Positions 42,361-47,363 of a DNA stretch of 47,363 bases are shown in pieces (the stretch's first letter is position 1; every line of letters begins with the position of its first letter). A program made the position numbers and the translations under genes. The stretch covers positions 1 through 47,363 of the forward strand of contig NZ_JAGYPE020000047.1 in assembly GCF_018343545.2 (NCBI RefSeq), in the 5' to 3' direction. The notes beneath the pieces are model-generated. The model was not told the origin of the DNA. It did not search any database and was given only the letters and a program-made list of their open reading frames with translations. The stretch comes from Neobacillus citreus (GTDB lineage: Bacteria; Bacillota; Bacilli; Bacillales; Cytobacillaceae).

Positions 42361-42687
42361 TTGAGTAATACCGACAAAACTCCAACACCACCATACTATG
42401 CGGTCATTTTTACATCGGTACGAACCGATGGTGACAATGGTTACGAGAAGATGGCTGAAAAAATGGTCGAATTAGCTTCAAGGCAAAAAGGTTTCTTAGG
42501 AATTGAAAGTGCCCGTGACAAAGAGACTGGAATTACCGTCTCCTACTGGGACTCTTTGGAGGCGATAAAGGCATGGAAGGAACATACAGCACATAAAGCG
42601 GCGCAGGAAAAGGGCCAAACTGATTGGTATAAGCATTACAAAGTGAGAATCTGCAGGGTGGAGAGAGCTTACTCTTTCGATCAATAG
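42361..42687 (+). CDS. Antibiotic biosynthesis monooxygenase (ABM) domain protein, YqjZ-like
   Basis: 108 residues. The start is a TTG at 42361, after AGGGGGAAC. The ABM fold is indicated by PYYAVIFTSVRTDGDNGYEKM, GFLGIESARDKETGITVSYWDSLEAIKAWKEH (in parts) and VERAYSFD. It is a dimeric ferredoxin-like fold; relatives degrade or bind small aromatic compounds or haem, but most, including YqjZ, have no proven reaction. Array F begins 26 bases after its stop. Confidence 0.85.
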   Translation: MSNTDKTPTPPYYAVIFTSVRTDGDNGYEKMAEKMVELASRQKGFLGIESARDKETGITVSYWDSLEAIKAWKEHTAHKAAQEKGQTDWYKHYKVRICRVERAYSFDQ

Positions 42688-42712
42688 TGGCGCACATTGC
42701 TTAGAGTGTTAG

Positions 42713-42815
42713 CCACATTTTGATCGATTCCAAAGTGAGTTTTGTCCGTAGGAGCGGGGCTTACGGACATTTTGATCGATTCCAAAGAGAATTTTGTCCG
42801 TAAGAGCGACCCTTA
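42713..42815. repeat. Tandem hairpin array F, two 52-bp units
   Basis: GTCCGTA occurs at 42744 and GTCCGTA again at 42796, and ACATTTTGATCGATTCC at 42715 and 42767; both pairs are 52 bases apart. The first unit contains the perfect inverted pair GTCCGTA ... TACGGAC with an 11-base loop. Layout and spacer match array A (GTCCGAA, 11 bases, TTCGGAC, then ACxTTTGA-like bases), so A and F are related. Lies in a convergent gap. Confidence 0.85.
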
Positions 42816-42882
42816 TAAGCAACAATCTATCAGAAAAGAGCGTTTCAATTATACTAGCTCTACAAAAGATTCAGTGCCCTCT

Positions 42883-43881
42883 CTACTTTATCCTAACAAT
42901 AACCTTCCCCTTGGCTCGTCCTGTTTCCACGTAATCCAATGCTTCCTGTGTATCGACAAACGGATAAACTCGGTCGATTACAGGGATGATTTTGCCCTGC
43001 TCGATTAAACCTTTAATAAAGGTTAACTGCTTACCGCTTGGTTTCATGAAATGATAGAGATACTCTACGTTATACTTCTTTTCTAATGATGCAGTTTTGA
43101 GGTTGACGAGTGAAAAGAGAATCATTCGAAATAAACCTAAATTTTCTTTTCTAGCAAATTTGGCATCAGGCAATGCGGCAATGGAAACAATTTTTCCAGG
43201 CGGTTTTAAAATTTCAAACGACTTGATCAGCGTATCTTTTCCTACCGTATCAAATACTGCATCGTAATCTTTTAAAATCTCTGCAAAACTTTCTTTTTTA
43301 TAATTAACGATTACATCCGCCCCTAAGGACTTAACGAGGTCGTACCCCTTTTCGCTGACAGTAGTTGCCACGAATGCCCCCATTTCTTTAGCCAGTTGGA
43401 TTGCAAAGGTGCCTACCCCACCTGAACCTGCAGGTATAAAGATTTTATGTCCTGCTTTAAGCCCCATCATCTCAAAAGCTTGAATTGTCGTTAATCCCAC
43501 CAACGGGATGGAGGCAGCTTCTTCAAAGGATAGATTACCTGGCTTTAAGGCGATATCATCCTCGTGAACAGCAACCATCTCAGCAAATGTCCCGATTCTG
43601 GTTTTTCTAGGCCGGCCATACACCTCATCTCCGATTGAAAACTTTGTTACCTTCGATCCCACCTGGATGATCGTCCCCGAAAAATCATTCCCCAACGTTA
43701 AAGGAAATTCATATTTCGCGAGCAGCCTCACGATTCCATCTCTAATTTTAAAATCTACAGGATTAATGCTGGCTGCATGAATTTCAACCAACACCTCATG
43801 TTCACCAACCAGAGGCGTCGGTCTCTCCATTAAGCGTAAAGGAACATTTTTACCATATCGATCTATGACCATTGCTTTCAT
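42883..43881 (-). CDS. Zinc-independent MDR oxidoreductase (NADP-dependent quinone-reductase-like)
   Basis: 332 residues from the ATG at 43881, which follows GAAGGGAAG at a rather long distance. The frame continues upstream for 58 codons without a stop, but that part lacks conservation features and a ribosome binding site. The GroES-like N-domain (about 1-120) has HAASINPVDFKIRDG and GNDFSGTI; the nucleotide-binding domain has the dinucleotide motif PAGSGGVGTFAIQLAKEMGA (about 145-164). Zinc cysteines are missing. Members reduce quinones or alpha,beta-unsaturated carbonyls with NADPH; the substrate is unknown. Confidence 0.88.
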   Translation of the reverse strand: MKAMVIDRYGKNVPLRLMERPTPLVGEHEVLVEIHAASINPVDFKIRDGIVRLLAKYEFPLTLGNDFSGTIIQVGSKVTKFSIGDEVYGRPRKTRIGTFAEMVAVHEDDIALKPGNLSFEEAASIPLVGLTTIQAFEMMGLKAGHKIFIPAGSGGVGTFAIQLAKEMGAFVATTVSEKGYDLVKSLGADVIVNYKKESFAEILKDYDAVFDTVGKDTLIKSFEILKPPGKIVSIAALPDAKFARKENLGLFRMILFSLVNLKTASLEKKYNVEYLYHFMKPSGKQLTFIKGLIEQGKIIPVIDRVYPFVDTQEALDYVETGRAKGKVIVRIK

Positions 43882-43972
43882 TTTGTAGTTTATCTTCCCT
43901 TCTGTTATCGGAATAAAATTGACAATAAATTTACAATTCCTCCAAAATGGATTAACAAAATTCGTATATACT

Positions 43973-43987
43973 GAGTTTATCAAACTC
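43973..43987. promoter_or_regulatory. Perfect dyad between divergent small ORF and MDR gene
   Basis: GAGTTT-ATC-AAACTC is a 6-bp perfect dyad with three central bases. It lies immediately after a TATACT -10-like box (43967-43972) on the plus strand and upstream of the MDR gene on the minus strand, so a repressor bound here could affect both. Confidence 0.45.
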
Positions 43988-44008
43988 AAATCCAAAGGAG
44001 TTGTAAGA

Positions 44009-44071
44009 ATGATTGATTTCTTGTTTCGCCTTGTTATATTGACTCCAGTTTGCACGCTGCTTTGCCCTTAA
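44009..44071 (+). CDS. Possible 20-residue hydrophobic peptide
   Basis: From the ATG at 44009 to the TAA at 44071 the frame encodes MIDFLFRLVILTPVCTLLCP. It has a good ribosome binding site (AAAGGAG, 43994-44000, nine bases upstream) preceded by a dyad and a TATACT box. The product is hydrophobic with two cysteines, and may be a leader or membrane-active peptide. It could be a chance frame: only the site, start and stop support it. Confidence 0.35.
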   Translation: MIDFLFRLVILTPVCTLLCP

Positions 44072-44143
44072 CATCCCCTTCTAGGGAGCCCCAAACATTG
44101 TAACACTCAGCCCACACTGTACACAGCAACTCTTCATATCAGT

Positions 44144-44178
44144 AGAAAAAAGCGAACAGCACCAATTTACCGTTCGCC
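44144..44178 (-). terminator. Terminator of the DUF2971 gene
   Basis: GCGAAC (44152-44157) and GTTCGC (44172-44177) pair around a 14-base loop and the minus strand continues into a T-run. Just after the stop at 44181. Confidence 0.75.
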
Positions 44179-44180
44179 TC

Positions 44181-45080
44181 TTAAAATCTTAATGGGGCTT
44201 TAGACGTACAAAGTTCTATCCCTTCCAGTTTTTTTACGGACAAATAGAATTCTAACCCGGACTTGACAATATCTAATTTGGTTCGGGGGCCGATCGTTAT
44301 TTTGCGAACCAAAAGCTTACCTTCCCGTGATTCACCTTTTTGGTCAACCACAGGTACTTTAATAAACGGGATAAATGCCCCTCGGGACACCCGAAAATGG
44401 ATGTGTTCATCGGATTTTGGGATGAAAATGAATCTGAATTCTTCTTCGCAGGCAAAGGTTGGATGCTTAATAAAGCAGCCTAATGTTCCGAAAGTAAATA
44501 ACAGCACACGCGAAAAACTTTCCTCCGATAAATTGGCGTTTCTTACCAATTTCAGCAGTCTGGTAATCACTTCTTTCACAATTTGCCTTTGTTTCTCCTC
44601 ATCATAAACCACTTTTCCAACAAAGGTAATTTGTGAGTTAAATGATTGCCCAAAAAATTTCGAGGCGTCGATTCCGATATTGCAGCCCTCATTCGCCCCG
44701 TAGTTATACCAGAGCGGCAACGAATCAGGGTTTTCCGTTAAGGAAAAGGCGAAGATGTTTAAATCCTTATAATAACTTTCGGTGGAGGCAAAATCCTTGT
44801 ATAAGGCAATAAAGGTCTCTTTTTCTTTGCTGTCCTCAATCTCGCCAATAATCGCCCGAACTACTTCCGTCACATAGGCGATCTCTTTGTAATCGTTCAT
44901 GAAGTCCACACGGGTAATCCAAAAGCACTTTTCCCGGTCCAGGATATTATTCAATGCTTTCATGGACGTATAATGATAAAGCAGCGGGCCCTGCATAATC
45001 TTGTCCAGGTTTTCAAAAATATGCTCTTTAAAGTATTCCGCCATTTCTTGGCTGAAATCGTCTAAAATGACTTGTCCCAA
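44181..45080 (-). CDS. DUF2971 family protein
   Basis: 299 residues from the TTG at 45080. AAGGAGGAG lies six bases upstream; a longer frame begins at another TTG (45098), but its first codons are the ribosome binding site itself. Family features are LYHYTSMKALNNIL (about 34-47), WITRVDFMNDYKEI, IFAFSLTENPDSLPLWYNYG (about 119-138) and the acidic CEEEFRFIF near 215. The initial H-Y motif and order recall ADP-ribosyltransferase-like folds, but no activity is established here. It has its own terminator. No neighbour suggests a toxin-antitoxin pair. Confidence 0.8.
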   Translation of the reverse strand: MGQVILDDFSQEMAEYFKEHIFENLDKIMQGPLLYHYTSMKALNNILDREKCFWITRVDFMNDYKEIAYVTEVVRAIIGEIEDSKEKETFIALYKDFASTESYYKDLNIFAFSLTENPDSLPLWYNYGANEGCNIGIDASKFFGQSFNSQITFVGKVVYDEEKQRQIVKEVITRLLKLVRNANLSEESFSRVLLFTFGTLGCFIKHPTFACEEEFRFIFIPKSDEHIHFRVSRGAFIPFIKVPVVDQKGESREGKLLVRKITIGPRTKLDIVKSGLEFYLSVKKLEGIELCTSKAPLRF

Positions 45081-45183
45081 AGACTGCTCCTCCTTCAAAT
45101 TTTTCTTATAGTATTTCTATTTTTTGGAGTGAACATATCGGTTTGGGTCAGTTTTTTGGAAAAACTTCCGAATTCCAAATTAA

Positions 45184-45210
45184 AAGCGTGGCCGCTTCAG
45201 GACCACGCTT
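45184..45210 (-). terminator. Terminator of the FUSC-family gene
   Basis: AAGCGTGG (45184-45191) pairs with CCACGCTT (45203-45210) around an 11-base loop. A short T-rich stretch follows on the minus strand. It lies 30 bases after the stop codon. Confidence 0.75.
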
Positions 45211-45241
45211 AGCTTTTTGGGACAAATTTTACGAAACCGCA

Positions 45242-47164
45242 CTATAAAGGAACTCCTTCATTATTTTGCAGCGCTTTTTGTAAGTAACGGAGCTCTTTTT
45301 GGATACTGAAGAATGATTCTATTTTAGGAATCGGTTTTAATGGCGGTGTTTTTTTCAAATGGGCCGCAATCGCCATCGTTTCACACGCTAAGAGCAGCTG
45401 GGCAAGTTCATCATCTGCCAGAATCGGACGGCTGCTTAGTTTAGCTGCATTCTCCAGCAGATAACCTAGATGTTCAATAGAATGGACCACCGGCCAGTAA
45501 TAATCTAATACATCACGATTGACTGGAATCTCACCTGAAGCAGTATTATACAGGATTTTCAAATTCAAAATGTTTGTTCTCATTTTCTTTAACTCTGTGC
45601 TATTTCTAGCATTAAACCCCTTTCCTTGGTCAGAGAAAAGTACAAATAAAAATTGCGACTGACTGCGAATGGTTTTGCTGATTAAGTGAGGAAGGCGGCT
45701 TGAGGCGGACCTCCTCCCGACCAGCCATACTCCTATTAGACCAATGATACTGCCGATTAAAACATCCATCATTCTTGCCGAGGCAAAATAGGCAAAGCTA
45801 AAGCTCCCGTGGCTTGTGCTCTCTGCCATGAGTAACGCATTAGGGGTGAAAAATAATGCCGCTAACGCATAATTTTTTACGATAAACAGCTCAGTAATGA
45901 ACGTAAACAGTAAAACTAATAAAGCGATTATGTATCCATCAGGATGAATCGAAAGAATCAAGCTGGCAAACAGAATCCCAAGTAATGTACCTATTCCTCT
46001 TTGAATGGCACGATGGAACGTGGCGACAATGGAGTAGCCTGACATGACGGCCACGCAGGACAATGGGACCCAAAAGGAACGGGCAAATCCAACTTCAAAC
46101 GCGAAGATAGCAGCAATGATTGTGATGATCCCAAACCTCATGGCAGCAATAAAAATAATCGAGTTTTTATCAAAGGCACCGCCAAAGACAGTCTTAAGTG
46201 ACAACTTTGAGAATTCAACCACTTGATTGATTTTGGAAGTGGGTTCATTCATAACTGCATCTGCATCATAAATCAATTTAAATAAATGAGCGACCGAAGC
46301 ATCCATCTCTTCAGGCTGTAAAATGACTTCAGAAGCAGAGTCACTTTTATTTTTTTTGCCTAACGAGTTTGCTATTTTTCGGACAGACTGCGCAGCTTCT
46401 GGCGGTAGTGGTGCTTGGTGTTCTGGAAAATCTTCAAGTAAATAAGTAAAAATATTATGAGCCGAATTGTTTAATACATATAAACGTTTGAAATAGTTCG
46501 TTTGCCTGATAGGCGTTTGCCCTGATGCCAATGTTTCGTCCGCATCCATTAAGGCTGACATGACACGGTGCCGCGACTCGTGGAATCGGTCTGTCCCTAC
46601 TGAATCAAGCAATGCTGCGAGCTCTAACAGGCCCCTTTTAACTACTCCTGTTTCAGGTCCATGGGGATCAGAAAACCAGCCAAGCATGGCCAAAATCCAC
46701 GATAGACTCCCGCCCAGGAAGACTAGGCCTGCTCTTAATGGAGCAAGCTCTGGTGCCTGAGGCATTCCTGTTACCATTGCAAAAACGAGTACTAGGAAGA
46801 TAGCAGCAGGGCCTGCAATCCTTAATGCTCCGAAAATAAAGATGGCGGCAGCTCCGATGATTCCCATAAAAATCGCTACCATAATGGGATAAGGGGCCGC
46901 CAGTGTACCTAACGCGGTAAGAAAAGTGAGGGCAATGATAATCCAAAATATCTTTTTCGCTCTTTGAGCGTATGGAACATTAAACACATATAAATATGTA
47001 AATCCGCCCAATCCGGCAATTAATCCATATTCCAGGTTGCCAAATAACAAGCCAATCAAAATAGGCAAAGCCGCAGCCACCCCTGCAGTAAAGGCCTTTA
47101 GCCACGGAAATGGCTTCCTATTAACGGTCAAAGCTTGTTTTAATATAGATGGAGATTTCTCCAT
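45242..47164 (-). CDS. FUSC-family (YccS/AaeB-like) integral membrane protein
   Basis: 640 residues from the ATG at 47164; a GTG at 47173 is in frame but no strong ribosome binding site distinguishes them. The layout is the FUSC one: six helices (about 25-170), a soluble part (about 170-330) and a second set of six helices (about 335-490), followed by a soluble tail. The second set contains FWVPLSCVAVMSGYSIVATFHRAIQRGIGTLLGI (in parts), the typical FUSC segment. Related proteins export aromatic acids. The substrate here is unknown. It has its own terminator at 45184-45210. Confidence 0.87.
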   Translation of the reverse strand: MEKSPSILKQALTVNRKPFPWLKAFTAGVAAALPILIGLLFGNLEYGLIAGLGGFTYLYVFNVPYAQRAKKIFWIIIALTFLTALGTLAAPYPIMVAIFMGIIGAAAIFIFGALRIAGPAAIFLVLVFAMVTGMPQAPELAPLRAGLVFLGGSLSWILAMLGWFSDPHGPETGVVKRGLLELAALLDSVGTDRFHESRHRVMSALMDADETLASGQTPIRQTNYFKRLYVLNNSAHNIFTYLLEDFPEHQAPLPPEAAQSVRKIANSLGKKNKSDSASEVILQPEEMDASVAHLFKLIYDADAVMNEPTSKINQVVEFSKLSLKTVFGGAFDKNSIIFIAAMRFGIITIIAAIFAFEVGFARSFWVPLSCVAVMSGYSIVATFHRAIQRGIGTLLGILFASLILSIHPDGYIIALLVLLFTFITELFIVKNYALAALFFTPNALLMAESTSHGSFSFAYFASARMMDVLIGSIIGLIGVWLVGRRSASSRLPHLISKTIRSQSQFLFVLFSDQGKGFNARNSTELKKMRTNILNLKILYNTASGEIPVNRDVLDYYWPVVHSIEHLGYLLENAAKLSSRPILADDELAQLLLACETMAIAAHLKKTPPLKPIPKIESFFSIQKELRYLQKALQNNEGVPL

Positions 47165-47259
47165 ACCGACCACTTCTTTCTAAAACTTAAGTCACAAAAT
47201 ACATTCTAAACCAAATGTTTTTTTAAGGAGGAAATAATGCTTATATTATCGGAATAGAA

Positions 47260-47288
47260 AAGCCTAAATCACAGGATGATTTAGGCTT
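47260..47288 (-). terminator. Hairpin at the window's end
   Basis: AAGCCTAAATC (47260-47270) pairs with GATTTAGGCTT (47278-47288), seven bases between. A further AGACTG/CAGTCT pair with a T-run (47333-47338) follows on the plus strand. The gene it ends lies outside or is not visible. Confidence 0.55.
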
Positions 47289-47363
47289 CAGACTGTCGAC
47301 AAATTCGAAAAAATTCGGGTTTGCTGGCAGTCTTTTTTGTATAATTAAGGTATAGAGATTTTT

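Noticed and set aside
43882..44055. N-terminal extension of the MDR oxidoreductase
   Set aside because: The frame is open for 58 codons upstream of the MKAMV start, but the GroES-like domain starts at MKAMV and the extension has no domain features. The region also holds a dyad and promoter-like box.
44181..45080. DUF2971 gene as half of a toxin-antitoxin pair
   Set aside because: No small partner gene adjoins it; upstream and downstream gaps hold terminators only.
45081..45098. Longer DUF2971 start at 45098
   Set aside because: The first codons would be the AAGGAGGAG ribosome binding site itself; the TTG at 45080 has the right spacing.

Overview
The window looks like chromosomal DNA of an aerobic, spore-forming, low-GC member of the Bacillaceae (Bacillus/Neobacillus/Mesobacillus-like). 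The support is strong AGGAGG-type ribosome binding sites with frequent GTG and TTG starts, a near-canonical CwlJ spore-germination hydrolase with a SigE-like -10 box, a PaiB homologue, a YezD-type sulfur protein and a close match to the CcpA cre consensus. No rRNA, tRNA, prophage or plasmid genes are visible. One TnpB-type insertion element is present.

Layout. 1-4.8 kb holds small housekeeping and unknown genes (DUF1232, hydrolase, acetyltransferase, MOSC protein, membrane proteins). 4.8-8.7 kb is a D-glycerate module: GntP permease, glycerate kinase and a divergent CdaR-type regulator. 8.7-11.3 kb has PaiB, DinB and a secreted-type lipase. 11.4-13.0 kb is a stand-alone tnpB element with an omega-RNA-like right end. 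13.1-16.6 kb has YggT, a pentapeptide protein, a YiaAB-like membrane protein, CwlJ and an S66 carboxypeptidase. 16.6-29.2 kb is a minus-strand peptide-use block: oligopeptide ABC transporter (ATPases D and F, an embedded IclR regulator, binding protein, permeases B and C), a 994-aa M14 metallopeptidase, pyroglutamyl peptidase, and 5-oxoprolinase PxpB-A-C. 29.4-33.2 kb has an EamA exporter, an amidase with a small overlapping partner, and an APH-type kinase. 33.4-38.1 kb is a sulfate-uptake operon: Rrf2 regulator with three cysteines, YezD-like protein, leader terminator, binding protein, CysT, CysW, CysA. 38.9-47.2 kb has a SWIM/SNF2 helicase, an ABM monooxygenase, an MDR oxidoreductase, a DUF2971 protein and a FUSC membrane protein.

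How the genes work together. The 16.6-29.2 kb block reads as one route: import peptides, trim them, remove N-terminal pyroglutamate (Pcp), and open 5-oxoproline to glutamate (PxpABC). The sulfate block couples a possibly Fe-S-sensing Rrf2 regulator to sulfate import.

The most unusual signal is non-coding. Four arrays (1982-2330, 38140-38483, 38484-38930, 42713-42815) consist of tandem hairpin units with a period of 52 bp. The sequence words differ between arrays, but each unit carries inverted TTCGG/CCGAA-like (or TACGG/CCGTA) arms. Where two different arrays abut at about 38484, hairpin centres stay in exact 52-bp register. A looser array of about 51-bp units lies at 15180-15372 and a 20-bp array at 19719-19832. 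All lie downstream of a gene's stop codon. Their function is unknown and the interpretation offered here is inference.
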